Assembly: GCF_017873095.1 (NCBI RefSeq)
Contig: NZ_JAGGJU010000009.1
Location: 124,001 to 188,000, forward strand
DNA: 64,000 bases
Origin: Heterorhizobium halophytocola
GTDB taxonomy: Bacteria > Pseudomonadota > Alphaproteobacteria > Rhizobiales > Rhizobiaceae
Reading direction: 5' to 3'
Shown here one piece after another: positions 29,462 to 39,167 of this stretch; within the stretch, counting starts at the first letter, position 1; every line of letters starts with the position of its first letter. Under the pieces are notes generated by a model that saw only the letters and a program-made list of their open reading frames with translations, was not told the origin of the DNA and searched no databases. The position numbers were made by a program, and so were the translations under genes.

Positions 29462-30349
29462 CTATTCATTTGCCCGTTTGCGGATCAACCCTTCCTGCGC
29501 GACAGAGGCGATCAGCGTGCCGGAGCGGTCGTAAAGACTGCCACGCGTCATGCCCCGCGCGCCCGAGGCGCTGGGACTGTCCTGGGTATACAGCAGCCAG
29601 TCGGCAAGCCTGGTCGGGCGGTGAAACCACATGGCATGGTCGAGGCTGGCCGCCTGCACCGTCGGCTCGAAGATCGACAGGCCATGGGCATAGAGCGAGG
29701 TGTCGAGCAGGGTCATGTCCGAGAGATAGGCCAGGACCGCTGCCTGGGTGGGGCGGTCGTCGGGCACGGGCCCGGTGGTGCGCACCCAGATATTGGCCTG
29801 CGGCGCCAGCTTTTCCTTCGACACGTAATGATCCATCGACACCGGCTTGAACTCCACCGGCCGATCGCGGCCCCAGTAGCGGCGAACCGGCTCGGGGGTC
29901 TGGTCGAGCAGAAGTTCGCGGAACTGCGCCTCGCCCATCAGCGCTTCCGGCTGCGGAACGTCGGGCATGTCGAGCTGGTGGTCGAAACCCTCCTCCTCGA
30001 TCTGGAACGACGCCGACAGCGAGAAGATCGCCTTGCCGTGCTGGATGGCGACGACGCGGCGGGTGGCAAAGCTCGCGCCGTCTCGGATCCGCTCGACCTG
30101 GTACACGATCGGGATCGCCGGGTCACCGGGGCGCATGAAATAGCTATGCAGGGAGTGGACGTGCCGGTCCGGCGCCACGCAGCGCTGTGCGGCGACAAGC
30201 GCCTGGGCGATCACCTGGCCGCCGAAAACCCTTTGCCAGCCGACATCGGGACTGGTGCCGCGAAACAGGTTTTCCTCCAGCTTTTCCAGATCGAGTGTGT
30301 GGAGCAATTGCTCCATGGCGGTGCGGGCGGGTGTTTCTGGCTGCGACAT
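29462..30349 (-). CDS. tesB: Acyl-CoA thioesterase II
   Basis: A 295-residue double-hotdog enzyme that hydrolyses medium- and long-chain acyl-CoAs. Family features are ENLFRGTSPDVGWQRVFGGQ, VHSLHSYFMRPGDPAIPIVY near the first hotdog, and LDHAMWFHRP followed by DWLLYTQDSPSASGARGMTR in the second, containing the conserved Asp, Thr/Ser and Gln positions. It is upstream of glnK on the same strand but separated by the sigma-54 promoter, and is divergent from the flavin hydroxylase gene. Confidence 0.94.
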   Translation of the reverse strand: MSQPETPARTAMEQLLHTLDLEKLEENLFRGTSPDVGWQRVFGGQVIAQALVAAQRCVAPDRHVHSLHSYFMRPGDPAIPIVYQVERIRDGASFATRRVVAIQHGKAIFSLSASFQIEEEGFDHQLDMPDVPQPEALMGEAQFRELLLDQTPEPVRRYWGRDRPVEFKPVSMDHYVSKEKLAPQANIWVRTTGPVPDDRPTQAAVLAYLSDMTLLDTSLYAHGLSIFEPTVQAASLDHAMWFHRPTRLADWLLYTQDSPSASGARGMTRGSLYDRSGTLIASVAQEGLIRKRANE

Positions 30350-30450
30350 CTTGAACGGGGGACCCCTTGGTGGAAGTGACTTGTGGGAAGTGACGGTGGT
30401 CTGCTCTATATATCGTGCAATACGACAGATGTGACAGGGAATTAGAAAAG

Positions 30451-31695
30451 ATGGATATGCTGGTCGTCGGAGGCGGATATGTGGGGCTGGCCATGGCCGT
30501 GGCCGTCAAGCAGGCGGCGCCGCACATGGCCGTCGAGGTGGTCGAGGCCGCGCCCGCCGATGTCTGGCAGAAGGACCCGCGCGCCTCGGCGATCATCGAG
30601 GCGGCGATCCAGATGTTCAGCGTCTTCGGTCTCTGGGACGAGATTTCGGCCGAGGCGCAGCCGATCAACAAGATGATCGTCACCGATTCGAAGACCGGCG
30701 ATCCGGTTCGCCCGGTGTTCCTGACCTTCGGCAATGATGGCGGCAAGAGCGACGGCGATGCCGATGCCGATGCCGGTGAGGCCCGCCCCTTCGCTCACAT
30801 GATTCCGAATTCCGTCATGGTCGGGGCGCTTCTGAAGGCCTGCGAGCGGATTGGCGTGACGATCCGCAACGGGGTGAAGGCGACCGCGTTCAAGGCGGGC
30901 CCTGTCTCGGCCGAGGTGACGCTGTCGGACGGAACGACGCTTGCGCCGCGGCTGGTGATCGCCTGCGACGGCGTCAAGTCGGCACTGCGCGACATGGCCG
31001 GCATCAAGACCGTCAACTGGAGCTATGGCCAGTCCGGCATCGTGACCACCGTCGAGCACGAGTTGCCGCATGACGGGGTGGCGGAAGAGCATTTCCTGCC
31101 GAGCGGGCCGTTTGCCATCCTGCCGCTGAAGAACAACCGCGCGTCACTGGTCTGGACCGAGCGCAGCGAAGACGCCGATCGGCTGGTGGAAGCCGACGAT
31201 CTGGTGTTCGAGGACGAGCTGGAGCGCCGTTTCGGCCACAAGCTCGGCAGTCTGAAGGTGGTCGGCCCGCGCCGCGCCTTTCCGCTCGGCCTGACGCTTG
31301 CCCGCGCCTTCGTGGCCCCGCGGATAGCACTTTGCGGCGATGCCGCGCACGGCATTCACCCGATTTCCGGCCAAGGGCTCAATCTGGGCTTCAAGGACGT
31401 CGCCGCTCTGGCCGAAACGGTGGTCGAGGCCGACCGGCTGGGACTGGATATCGGCTCGGTCGAGGTTCTCGAGCGCTACCAGACCTGGCGCCGCTTCGAC
31501 ACTTTCCGCATGGGGGTGACGACGGACGTGCTGAACCGCCTGTTTTCCAACGACATCGCCCCGGTGCGGCTGGTGCGCGACATCGGCCTTGGACTGGTCG
31601 ACCGGGTGCCGAAGCTGAAGGATTATTTCATCGCGCAGGCGGCCGGAAAGCCCAATGCCGACAGTCCCAAGCTGCTGGCCGGCCGGGCGCTCTGA
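30451..31695 (+). CDS. UbiH/UbiF/COQ6-family FAD hydroxylase
   Basis: A 414-residue FAD-dependent aromatic hydroxylase, expected to hydroxylate the ubiquinone ring. The Rossmann motif VVGGGYVGLAMAV is at the N-terminus. A DG-type motif with ACDGVKSALRDMAGI lies mid-protein. The second FAD motif ALCGDAAHGIHPISGQGLNLG is near 300-320. The start at 30451 follows a purine-rich site. Which ring position it modifies cannot be read from sequence. It is divergent from tesB across a 100-bp gap that contains tatatat and a small inverted repeat tcgt-N5-acga. Confidence 0.9.
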   Translation: MDMLVVGGGYVGLAMAVAVKQAAPHMAVEVVEAAPADVWQKDPRASAIIEAAIQMFSVFGLWDEISAEAQPINKMIVTDSKTGDPVRPVFLTFGNDGGKSDGDADADAGEARPFAHMIPNSVMVGALLKACERIGVTIRNGVKATAFKAGPVSAEVTLSDGTTLAPRLVIACDGVKSALRDMAGIKTVNWSYGQSGIVTTVEHELPHDGVAEEHFLPSGPFAILPLKNNRASLVWTERSEDADRLVEADDLVFEDELERRFGHKLGSLKVVGPRRAFPLGLTLARAFVAPRIALCGDAAHGIHPISGQGLNLGFKDVAALAETVVEADRLGLDIGSVEVLERYQTWRRFDTFRMGVTTDVLNRLFSNDIAPVRLVRDIGLGLVDRVPKLKDYFIAQAAGKPNADSPKLLAGRAL

Positions 31696-31740
31696 CAGGC
31701 AGGAGGCTCGGCCGAGGTGTCCGCCGCCAACGCCGGGACG

Positions 31741-31935
31741 TCAGTCGTCGATCCTGCGGGCTTCCGAAACCAGCATGATCGGGATGCCCTCGCGGATCGG
31801 ATAGGCGAGCCTTGCGGTATCGGAAATCAGTTCGCGCGCCTCCCGGTCATGGCGCAGCCTGCCCTTGGTCAGCGGGCAGACCAGAAGTTCGAGAAGCTTG
31901 GGGTCGACGCCACCCTTGCCGAGTTCCTGGGTCAT
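31741..31935 (-). CDS. Trm112 family small protein
   Basis: A 64-residue protein. [19 protein letters not shown] and [18 protein letters not shown] are the Trm112/YcaR signature. It retains only one Cys of the zinc-binding sites of eukaryotic Trm112. Bacterial relatives are thought to be small activators of methyltransferases, but their role is poorly defined. It starts 15 bases after the Lon-N-domain gene stop and is almost certainly in one operon with it. Several longer overlapping frames here are shadows. Confidence 0.85.
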   Translation of the reverse strand: MTQELGKGGVDPKLLELLVCPLTKGRLRHDREARELISDTARLAYPIREGIPIMLVSEARRIDD

Positions 31936-31949
31936 GCTCACGCCACCCG

Positions 31950-32621
31950 TCACTGCAGCAGGTTGTCGTTGTCGCCGAAATGCCGGGCGACGACGATCTC
32001 GGTGATCGCGATCAGTGTTTCGGCGCGGGTCTTGAGGTCCGGCGCTTCCAGCAGCGCCTGTTTCTCGGCCGGTTCGAAGGGCGACATCATCGACAGCGAA
32101 TTGACCAGCGTCAGATTGCTGGCGCGTTCCACGCTTTCCCAGTCGGCTTCCAGCTTGTTGGCGTCCAGATAGGTGCGGAAGGCGGCAAGCAGGGCCTGGC
32201 GATCGACGGTCTCTTCTTCCTCGTGGCAGGAGAAGTCGGAGACGAAGGGTACGACCTGGAACGAGCGATAGGGTTCGTGGCCGGTCGTCTCCTCCCTCAC
32301 GCGGAAGCGGCAGACGCCGGTCAAAGAGACGATATAGCGGCCGTCGCCGGATTCGGAAAAGGCGGTGATGCGGCCAATGCAGCCGACGGTGCACAGGGCC
32401 GGGCGGGCGGATGCGCCATCCGTTTCGCTGAGCGAGGGCTGGATCAGCCCGATCAGCCGGTGCGAGGCGATCGCCTTGTCGAACATCGCCAGATAGCGCG
32501 GCTCGAAGATGTTGAGCGGCAACTGGCCGCCGGGCAACAGCAGGGCTCCGCTCAGCGGGAAGACCGGCAGGGTCTTCGGCACATCATCGGCTTTCAGGTA
32601 TCGCGCATTCCCCACTTGCAT
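31950..32621 (-). CDS. LON peptidase substrate-binding (Lon N-domain) protein
   Basis: A 223-residue protein consisting of a Lon N-terminal domain without the AAA or protease modules: [36 protein letters not shown], then [10 protein letters not shown] and [13 protein letters not shown]. The start at 32621 ([13 protein letters not shown]) is chosen as the family N-terminus. Its job is unknown, though the fold binds unfolded protein. It lies between the YbbN-type thioredoxin gene and the Trm112 gene, all on the minus strand, the normal rhizobial order. Confidence 0.92.
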   Translation of the reverse strand: MQVGNARYLKADDVPKTLPVFPLSGALLLPGGQLPLNIFEPRYLAMFDKAIASHRLIGLIQPSLSETDGASARPALCTVGCIGRITAFSESGDGRYIVSLTGVCRFRVREETTGHEPYRSFQVVPFVSDFSCHEEEETVDRQALLAAFRTYLDANKLEADWESVERASNLTLVNSLSMMSPFEPAEKQALLEAPDLKTRAETLIAITEIVVARHFGDNDNLLQ

Positions 32622-32709
32622 GCATGCCGTTCCCGCAGACGGGTGGCCCCGTCCGCTTTCCTCCACGTCTAGTCTCTTCCGGCCGAAAACGACCGGAGCG
32701 GTCCTGCCT

Positions 32710-33693
32710 TTACGAGAACAGGATGGACGACAAACGCCGCCGTGCAGCGATCGTTGCCGGATCTTTCGGACCCCAGGCCTCGAAGAATTCGAGCAGCTGG
32801 CGGCGCGCGCCGTCATCGTCGAAGGTACGGTCGCGCTTCATGATCGACAGGAGATGATCCGCCGCCTCGCCGCGATTGCCTTGGACATTCAGGATCTTGG
32901 CAAGCTTCATCCGCGCTTCGTGGTCGTCGGGGTTTTCCGCAAGCGTCTGCTCGAGCGCCACGGGATCGCCGAGCTTGCGGGCTTCCTCGTAGAGCTCCAG
33001 CTTCTTGGCCACCGACTGCAGCGCCGCGTCGCCCGCAAGCTCCGGCGGGGCGTTGGCAATCAGCTCGCTGGCGCGGGCATGCTGGTTGGCTGCGATCATG
33101 CATTCGGCCATGCCGGCATAGGCTGCCGCATTGGTCTGGTCGGCCTGGAGCACGGCGCCGTAGAGCTGGGCCGCTTCCTGCAGGCTGCCATGGGCGAGAA
33201 GCTCGGCTGCCTGGGCGAGCACGGCCTCGATCTCGGCGGCCTGCGCCTCGGCATCGCCGTCGGCGCCCGCCAGCTTGTCGATGAATTCGCGCACCTGGCT
33301 TTCCGGTACGGCGCCCATGAAGCCGTCGACCGGACGGCCATCGACAAAGGCGATGACGGCGGGGATCGACTGGATGCCGAGCTGGCCGGGAATGGAGGGG
33401 TGGTCATCGATATTGAGCTTGACCAGCTTGACCCGGCCGGCGGCCTCGTTGACCACCTTTTCGATCACCGGCGTCAGCTGCTTGCACGGGCCGCACCAGG
33501 GGGCCCAGAAATCGACCAGCACCGGCTGCTTGCGCGATTCGTCCAGCACGTCCTTGGAAAAGCCGGCTGTCGTCGTGTCCGAGACCAGAGACTGGGCGCC
33601 ACCGCCGACCGTCCCCGACGGCGCTGCGCCATATTGCGCCGTTGCCGTCATCTGGCTGCCGAAACTGCCATAGGGATTGCTGGTATCACTCAT
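32710..33693 (-). CDS. Thioredoxin-TPR co-chaperone (YbbN/CnoX-like)
   Basis: A 327-residue protein with an N-terminal thioredoxin domain (about 40-145) and a C-terminal TPR region (about 155-327). The active site WCGPC is intact (Cys67, Cys70) in VDFWAPWCGPCKQL, unlike E. coli YbbN, which has SQHC. So this one may reduce disulfides as well as act as a chlorine-independent holdase with GroEL. The first 35 residues are a flexible Gly/Ser/Thr-rich extension. It leads the three-gene minus-strand operon. Confidence 0.92.
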   Translation of the reverse strand: MSDTSNPYGSFGSQMTATAQYGAAPSGTVGGGAQSLVSDTTTAGFSKDVLDESRKQPVLVDFWAPWCGPCKQLTPVIEKVVNEAAGRVKLVKLNIDDHPSIPGQLGIQSIPAVIAFVDGRPVDGFMGAVPESQVREFIDKLAGADGDAEAQAAEIEAVLAQAAELLAHGSLQEAAQLYGAVLQADQTNAAAYAGMAECMIAANQHARASELIANAPPELAGDAALQSVAKKLELYEEARKLGDPVALEQTLAENPDDHEARMKLAKILNVQGNRGEAADHLLSIMKRDRTFDDDGARRQLLEFFEAWGPKDPATIAARRRLSSILFS

Positions 33694-33750
33694 TCTCGTC
33701 TCCCGCGCGGCTTCCGCCTCTTGTTCGAAATTTTCTCCTAAGATCGTATG

Positions 33751-34278
33751 TCAGGCCGAGACTTTCAAGACAAGCGGTGTGTGCCCGGTTGCCTCGATGA
33801 AGCGGATCAGATCGTCACGGGCAATCGATGTCGTGGCATCGTTGGAGAGTGGATGGCAGTTGATGATCTCCTCCTGCATCAGCGCCTCGTCGAGAATGAT
33901 GGTAACCTTGTGGCCGGTGTCGTTGATCGCGGCAAGGGCCGTCACCGAACCCGGCACGACGCCCAGATATTCCATCAGCTTTTCCGGCTTGCCGAAGGAG
34001 ACGCGGCTTGCAGCACCGATAATGCTATGGATGGTCTTCAGGTCGACGACCGCATGTTCCTCGACGGTCAGCAGGAAGAAATTGTCCTTCTTGTCCTTGA
34101 GGAACAGGTTCTTCGTGTGGCCGCCCGGGATCTCGTCGCGCAGCGAGACCGATTCGGCGACGGTGAAGACCGGCGGATGGGTCTTGGTCTTGTGGGCGAT
34201 GCCGAGCGCGTCGAGAAAGCCGAAGAGCTCTTCGGCGGTTTTCGGCGGGGCGATTTCGCGGGTGGGGCTGTCGGTCAT
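33751..34278 (-). CDS. Prolyl-tRNA editing protein ProX (YbaK/INS superfamily)
   Basis: A 175-residue free-standing trans-editing deacylase that removes Ala from mischarged tRNA-Pro. The domain starts near THPPVFTVAESVSLRDEIPG, continues with HTKNLFLKDKKDNFFLLTVE, and ends with VTIILDEALMQEEIINCHPL. These are the YbaK-like signatures. The start at 34278 is the family N-terminus MTDSPTREIAPPKTAEE. Alphaproteobacterial ProRS usually lacks its own editing domain, so a separate ProX makes sense. Confidence 0.9.
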   Translation of the reverse strand: MTDSPTREIAPPKTAEELFGFLDALGIAHKTKTHPPVFTVAESVSLRDEIPGGHTKNLFLKDKKDNFFLLTVEEHAVVDLKTIHSIIGAASRVSFGKPEKLMEYLGVVPGSVTALAAINDTGHKVTIILDEALMQEEIINCHPLSNDATTSIARDDLIRFIEATGHTPLVLKVSA

Positions 34279-34591
34279 GAAAATCCTCTTTGGCGGCAGG
34301 CTGGCGGCGAAAACGGCGCTCCTGTCAATCCGCGCCATGTCTGGTCCTTGCCCGGATTGATAGGAGCGCCGGCCGGCCAATGCAATCGCGTGTGCGCCAT
34401 TGCGCGGCGCAAAGCCCCGAAAGCCGGGCTTTCGCTCGGTCCCGAAAGGGAGGCCCGCCGGCGGCTCGAAAATTTCTCGCGCCGACGTTCATTTCCCTGT
34501 TGCATTTGAAAATCGATTGGGCCATATAGCGCCCGTCGCCGCAACACGGACGACCCACGATCCACCGACTACCCCCGGATCGCGGATATGA

Positions 34592-34666
34592 GCGGGTGTA
34601 GCTCAGGGGTAGAGCACAACCTTGCCAAGGTTGGGGTCGAGCGTTCGAATCGCTTCACCCGCTCCA
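34592..34666 (+). tRNA. tRNA-Gly (anticodon GCC)
   Basis: A 75-base cloverleaf. Acceptor arms gcgggtg and cacccgc pair fully, the D arm is gctcaggggtagagc, the anticodon loop is cttgccaag with GCC, the T arm contains gttcgaatc, and the CCA end is encoded. It is transcribed from the plus strand. No integrase gene or duplicated 3' end lies nearby, so there is no sign that it has served as an attachment site. Confidence 0.97.
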
Positions 34667-34723
34667 TTTTCTCTTCAAAGCATGTCTGTAGATGGCACGG
34701 TGCACGGGTTGCGCCTCGTTTGT

Positions 34724-36286
34724 CTATGTCTGGGTTTCACCTTGCGATGGCCGTGCAGGATCGATCTGCCGGTCGCGGAAATAGGCCGCGAGCGTTTCGC
34801 AATCCGCCTTCTCCTCGGCCAGCGCCACATAGCTGTCCGGACGGATGAGATAGAGCGCGTCGCGCGCAAGGCCCATCTTGCCGCAGGCCTCGCGCCAGTC
34901 GAAGACATGGCAGGCGACGCCGTTTTCCTCGCACCATTCCCTCAATTCGGGCGATGCCTCGCCATAGACATGCACCTGCCAGCCGCCTGAAGACAGGGAG
35001 GCGTGATTGTCGGTGTCGCCGATCGGCAGCCATGGCAGGCGGTCGCCGCCTGCGACCTTGCCTGCCTTGCCCTGGCTCAGCGCACTGTCGCGGTAATCGA
35101 TGTCGATCTGCGAGACGGTGCGGAAGATGAAGTGGCGGACCGGTGCGATGCCGGTGAGCGCCGTCGCAAGCCCCGGCAGCACATGGCTGCGGAAGAAGGT
35201 GGCGATGCCGCCCTTGGACGTCGCCATGGTGAACATCCGGTCGGTGGTTTCCACCAGCTTGTGGGCGAAGGCCGCCCGCTCGGGCTCATAGCTGTCAAGC
35301 AGGCCGTCCGGCGCATGGCCGTTCAGCACGGCGGAAAGCTTCCAGGCGAGATTGGCCGCGTCGCCGATGCCGGTATTCATCCCCTGGCCGCCGGCAGGAC
35401 TGTGCACATGGGCGGCGTCGCCGAGCAGGAAGGCCCGCCCGACACGGTATTTCGCCGCCACCCGGTGATGCACGTGATAGGTCGAAAACCAGTTTACCTT
35501 CTCGACCTTCAGCTTCAGCGCCTCGATCGCCCTGTCGCGAACGTCTTCGAATGTCAGCGCGTCGGTGCGGTCCTTGTGCTCGGGCTTGATCGCGCCGGCA
35601 AGCCGGGCGCGGCCGGGCGAACCGTAGGAGAGCAGCAGGACGAAATCGCCGGCCTCGATCTCCAGGTTGACGCCGCCATCCATGGCCGGCCCGCTTGCCT
35701 CGACATCGGCGACATAGAAGATCTGCTCATAGGTGCCGCCGGCAAAGGGAATTGCCAGCTGATGGCGGATGGTGGAGCCGGCGCCGTCGCATGCGGCGAG
35801 AAAGCGCGCCTCGCAGGTCGTTTCGCCCGGCCCGTCTCCGGCTCCCGCACCGGTCTTCAGGTGCGCCACGACATGGTCGCCCTTGTCCTCGTAGCGCAGG
35901 CATTCGGTTTCCCACTCGACCTGCACGCCTTCGGCCTCCAGCGCTGCGACCAGCAGCTTCTCATGGGCGTCCTGCGGGTAGACGAGAACGAAGGGATAGG
36001 GGGTGAGCGTCTCGCCCGCATTGGCAAAGGTCACCTTGCCGCGCTGCTCGCCGCGCGCCCAGACGGTGATGGCCTTGTTGACCGAGCCCTCGGCGATGAC
36101 CTTGTCGGTAATGCCGAGCTGCCGGTAGAGCTCGAGCGTGCGGGCCTGGACGGCGAGCGCGCGCGAGGTGGTGCCGGGGCCGGTCGCGCGGTCGACGATG
36201 CGCACCTTCGTGCCCTGCCGGGTCAGCCAGAGCGCAAGCGTCAGTCCGGTCGGACCGGCACCGACAATCAGCACATCATCTCGCAT
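34724..36286 (-). CDS. FAD-dependent aromatic monooxygenase (PheA/TfdB family)
   Basis: A 520-residue class A flavoprotein monooxygenase. MRDDVLIVGAGPTGLTLALW is the FAD motif and FLAACDGAGSTIRHQL the DG motif. AFLLGDAAHVHSPAGGQGMN then TGIGDAANLAWKL is the GD motif, and a C-terminal thioredoxin-like domain follows (about 400-510). It should hydroxylate a phenol or similar ring; the substrate is unknown. The start at 36286 follows gaggagg. It is divergent from the peptide-type ABC importer across 383 bp, so they may share a regulator. Confidence 0.9.
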   Translation of the reverse strand: MRDDVLIVGAGPTGLTLALWLTRQGTKVRIVDRATGPGTTSRALAVQARTLELYRQLGITDKVIAEGSVNKAITVWARGEQRGKVTFANAGETLTPYPFVLVYPQDAHEKLLVAALEAEGVQVEWETECLRYEDKGDHVVAHLKTGAGAGDGPGETTCEARFLAACDGAGSTIRHQLAIPFAGGTYEQIFYVADVEASGPAMDGGVNLEIEAGDFVLLLSYGSPGRARLAGAIKPEHKDRTDALTFEDVRDRAIEALKLKVEKVNWFSTYHVHHRVAAKYRVGRAFLLGDAAHVHSPAGGQGMNTGIGDAANLAWKLSAVLNGHAPDGLLDSYEPERAAFAHKLVETTDRMFTMATSKGGIATFFRSHVLPGLATALTGIAPVRHFIFRTVSQIDIDYRDSALSQGKAGKVAGGDRLPWLPIGDTDNHASLSSGGWQVHVYGEASPELREWCEENGVACHVFDWREACGKMGLARDALYLIRPDSYVALAEEKADCETLAAYFRDRQIDPARPSQGETQT

Positions 36287-36472
36287 GACAACCTCCTCGT
36301 GACTGCTCGCAGATTGACCAAAGCGCCCGGGCATCAGGTTGTTCCCTGCGTCCCGGCACTTCGGAGACTGTACAGGTCGCAGGCCCGGTTCGCCAAGCGC
36401 GCGGTCCATGCCGGATGGTGGCTTGTCGCAGCCCGCGTGCCGGCAACATCACGGCCGAAATGTGAAAGCTTC

Positions 36473-36539
36473 TTGACAAGGGGCGGCGCATCGGTGTGAA
36501 TAGTGTGTCCGATATATTGTGATTATGTCCGTTATATTG
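36473..36539 (+). promoter_or_regulatory. Candidate promoter and direct-repeat operator of the ABC importer operon
   Basis: In the 383-bp divergent gap (36287-36669), TTGACA lies at 36473-36478. Downstream are two direct repeats, TCCGATATATTG (36508-36519) and TCCGTTATATTG (36528-36539), 20 bases (two helical turns) apart. They would lie at or just after the transcription start, a position suited to repression, perhaps by the IclR protein encoded at the end of the operon. The -10 element is unclear. Nothing else but the SBP ribosome-binding site is visible in the gap. Confidence 0.5.
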
Positions 36540-36669
36540 GATTTAAGGTCAGCCAGTCCTTTCGGGGTTTGAACGGCCTTTGCCCGATCCGCCAGAACCC
36601 GGGGTAAAACCGGGCGACGAGAACGACCTTCCTGCGCCGCTAGAGGCCCAGATCCAGAGGAGTAACGGA

Positions 36670-38193
36670 ATGAAACTCAAGTCCATTTTCGCGCTGGCAT
36701 TCGCCGCGCTGACGCTCGGCACGGCGCCTCTTGCGCATGCCGACGGTGCCAAGGGGGGCGTGCTGACGATCGCCACCATCGGCGAGCCGCCGACGCTCGA
36801 TCAGATGCAGACGCCGACCGATATCGTGATCATGATCACCCAGCATATCTTCGAGACGCTCTATACGTTCGACGCGCACTGGGAGCCGAAGCCCTTGCTG
36901 GCCGCCGACATGCCGAAGATTTCCGAGGACGGCCTGACCTACACGATCCCCCTGCGCAAGGGCGTCAAGTTTCAGGACGGCTCCGACATGACGCCGGCAG
37001 ACGTCGTCGCCTCGCTCGACCGGTTCATGAAGATCAATTCCAAGGGCAAGCAGGTTGCCGAAGTCGTCGACAGCATCAAGGCCGATGGCGACAATGCCGT
37101 CGTCGTCACGCTGAAGTCGCGCTATGCGCCGTTCATCGCGGTCATCTCGCAGGCGGCGGTGATCATGCCCAAGGCAGATGCCACCGACACGCTGACCAAG
37201 TTCATCGGCACCGGCCCCTACATGCTGAAGGACCACAAGCCGGACCAGTATATCCAGCTCGTGCGCTATGACGGCTACACGTCGCCCGAAGGCGAGACCA
37301 GCATGTATGCCGGCAAGCGCGAGGCGCTGGCCGACGAACTGCGTTTCGTGCCCGTACCGGATGCCAATACCCGCGTCGAGGGCCTGCTCGCCGGCCAGTA
37401 CGACTTTGCCGATTCGCTGCCGGTCAGCGCCTATGACCGCCTGGCCTCGAGCGACAAGGCCGAGCCGGTGATCCTGAAAAACAGCGGCTGGATGTGCTTC
37501 TTCATGAACATGAAGGAAGGCATCATGGCCAACAAGGACCTGCGCAATGCCGTGCAGGCGGCGCTCAACCCCTCCGACATGATGGCAGCCGCCTTCGGCG
37601 ACGAGAAGTTCTACTCGGTCGACGGCGCCTTCTATCCGGAAGGGTCCGTCTGGCACACCGAGGACGGCGTTGCCCGCTACGGCGAAGGCGATCCGGAAAC
37701 GGCCGCCGACCTGATGAAGAAGGCCGGCTATGACGGCAAGCCGATCCGCCTGATGGTCTCGCGCCAGTACGAGTTCCACTACAAGGCGGCCGAAGTCGCC
37801 AAGGCCTATCTCGAAGCCGCCGGCTTCAAGGTGGACATGCAGGTGGTCGACTGGGCGACGCTGACGACCCGCCGCGCCGATCCGACGTCCTGGGACATCT
37901 TCTTCACCCATGCCAACTTCCCCGGCGATCCGACCATGCTGAACCCGGTCAACGACAACTATCCGGGCTGGTACACCTCGGACGAGAAGAAGAAGACCAT
38001 CGACGCCTATCTGGCAGCCGTCGGCCAGGACGAGAAGGTTGCCGCCTGGGCCAAGATGCAGGCCGCTTTCTACGACGACGCGCCGCTGTTCAAGGTCGGC
38101 AACTTCAACGCGCTCACCGGCGTGTCGAAGGCGGTAAAGGGCTACAACCCCTATTACTGGCCGTCCTTCTGGAACGTCGAAGCGAAGAAGTAA
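36670..38193 (+). CDS. ABC transporter periplasmic substrate-binding protein, SBP family 5
   Basis: A 507-residue periplasmic receptor for a dipeptide/oligopeptide/opine-class importer. The signal peptide is MKLKSIFALAFAALTLGTAP with likely cleavage after AHA. The SBP_bac_5 domain follows, with GGVLTIATIGEPPTLDQMQT, the segment LTYTIPLRKGVKFQDGSDM, and FIGTGPYMLKDHKPDQYIQL. The start at 36670 has the site gaggag. It heads a six-gene operon with two permeases, a fused ATPase, RidA and an IclR regulator. The ligand is not predictable. Confidence 0.92.
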   Translation: MKLKSIFALAFAALTLGTAPLAHADGAKGGVLTIATIGEPPTLDQMQTPTDIVIMITQHIFETLYTFDAHWEPKPLLAADMPKISEDGLTYTIPLRKGVKFQDGSDMTPADVVASLDRFMKINSKGKQVAEVVDSIKADGDNAVVVTLKSRYAPFIAVISQAAVIMPKADATDTLTKFIGTGPYMLKDHKPDQYIQLVRYDGYTSPEGETSMYAGKREALADELRFVPVPDANTRVEGLLAGQYDFADSLPVSAYDRLASSDKAEPVILKNSGWMCFFMNMKEGIMANKDLRNAVQAALNPSDMMAAAFGDEKFYSVDGAFYPEGSVWHTEDGVARYGEGDPETAADLMKKAGYDGKPIRLMVSRQYEFHYKAAEVAKAYLEAAGFKVDMQVVDWATLTTRRADPTSWDIFFTHANFPGDPTMLNPVNDNYPGWYTSDEKKKTIDAYLAAVGQDEKVAAWAKMQAAFYDDAPLFKVGNFNALTGVSKAVKGYNPYYWPSFWNVEAKK

Positions 38194-38204
38194 GGATCTA
38201 GTCC

Positions 38205-39155
38205 ATGCCTCAGATCGTCCGGGCGCTGACCAGCCGGCTCATCGGCATCATCATCGTGCTCTTTGTGTTGGCCACGGTCGTCTTCGTGATCGTGCGTGTC
38301 ACGCCCGGCGATCCCGCGGCGGTCATGGCGGGGGCTGATGCCACCGCCAAGGATATCGCGGACCTGCGCGCCAGGCTGGGCCTCGACGCCCCGCTCTGGC
38401 AGCAATATGTCGACTTCATCCTCGGCGCCATGCGCGGCGATCTGGGACAGTCGATCTTCCTGCACATGCCGGTGACGGCAGCCCTTGCCCAGCGGGCCGA
38501 GCCGACCTTTTTCCTCACCGTGTTCTCGATCCTCATCGCCACCGTGATCGCGCTGCCGGTGGGCATCATTTCCGCCTTCAAGCGCGGCACGCTGTTCGAC
38601 CAGGTGGTGGTGATCTCGACCATGGTGGCAGCCAGCGTGCCGAGCTTCTGGCTCGGGCTGATCCTGATCCAGACCTTCGCGGTCAAGCTCGGCTGGTTCC
38701 CGGTCTCGGGCTATGGCGGCCCGGATACCTCGTTTCTCGATCGCATCGGCCATCTGGTGCTGCCGGCCTTTGCGCTCGGCATCGTCAATTCGGCGCTGAT
38801 CACCCGCTTTACCCGCGCCGCCATGCTCGACGTGCTCGGCGACGACTATATCCGTACCGCCCGGGCCAAGGGCGCGCCGGAACGCCGCGTGATCCTCAAG
38901 CATGCCTTCCGCAACGCGCTGATCCCGATCATCACCGTGATCGGCGTCACCATCGCGCTTCTGGTCTCCGGCACCGTGGTCACCGAAACCGTGTTCGGCC
39001 TGCCCGGCATCGGCAATCTGATCGTCTCGGCCGTGCTGCGCCGCGACTATCCGGTCATCCAGGGCACGCTGCTCGTCGTCGCCGCGATCTACGTGCTGAT
39101 CAATTTCATCATCGACATGCTCTACATCGTCGTTGATCCCCGCGTCCGGCTTTGA
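38205..39155 (+). CDS. ABC transporter permease, DppB type
   Basis: A 316-residue inner-membrane permease with six TM helices. The N-terminal helix LIGIIIVLFVLATVVFVIVR is followed by the periplasmic loop typical of DppB (TPGDPAAVMAGADAT). The cytoplasmic EAA-like loop is YIRTARAKGAPERRVILKHA. It starts 11 bp after the receptor gene and is followed 12 bp later by the second permease, so it belongs to the same operon. Confidence 0.94.
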   Translation: MPQIVRALTSRLIGIIIVLFVLATVVFVIVRVTPGDPAAVMAGADATAKDIADLRARLGLDAPLWQQYVDFILGAMRGDLGQSIFLHMPVTAALAQRAEPTFFLTVFSILIATVIALPVGIISAFKRGTLFDQVVVISTMVAASVPSFWLGLILIQTFAVKLGWFPVSGYGGPDTSFLDRIGHLVLPAFALGIVNSALITRFTRAAMLDVLGDDYIRTARAKGAPERRVILKHAFRNALIPIITVIGVTIALLVSGTVVTETVFGLPGIGNLIVSAVLRRDYPVIQGTLLVVAAIYVLINFIIDMLYIVVDPRVRL

Positions 39156-39167
39156 AGGGGAACCGAC

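Noticed and set aside
34592-34666. tRNA-Gly as an attachment site for a mobile element
   Set aside because: No integrase, no repeated 3' end and ordinary chromosomal genes on both sides.
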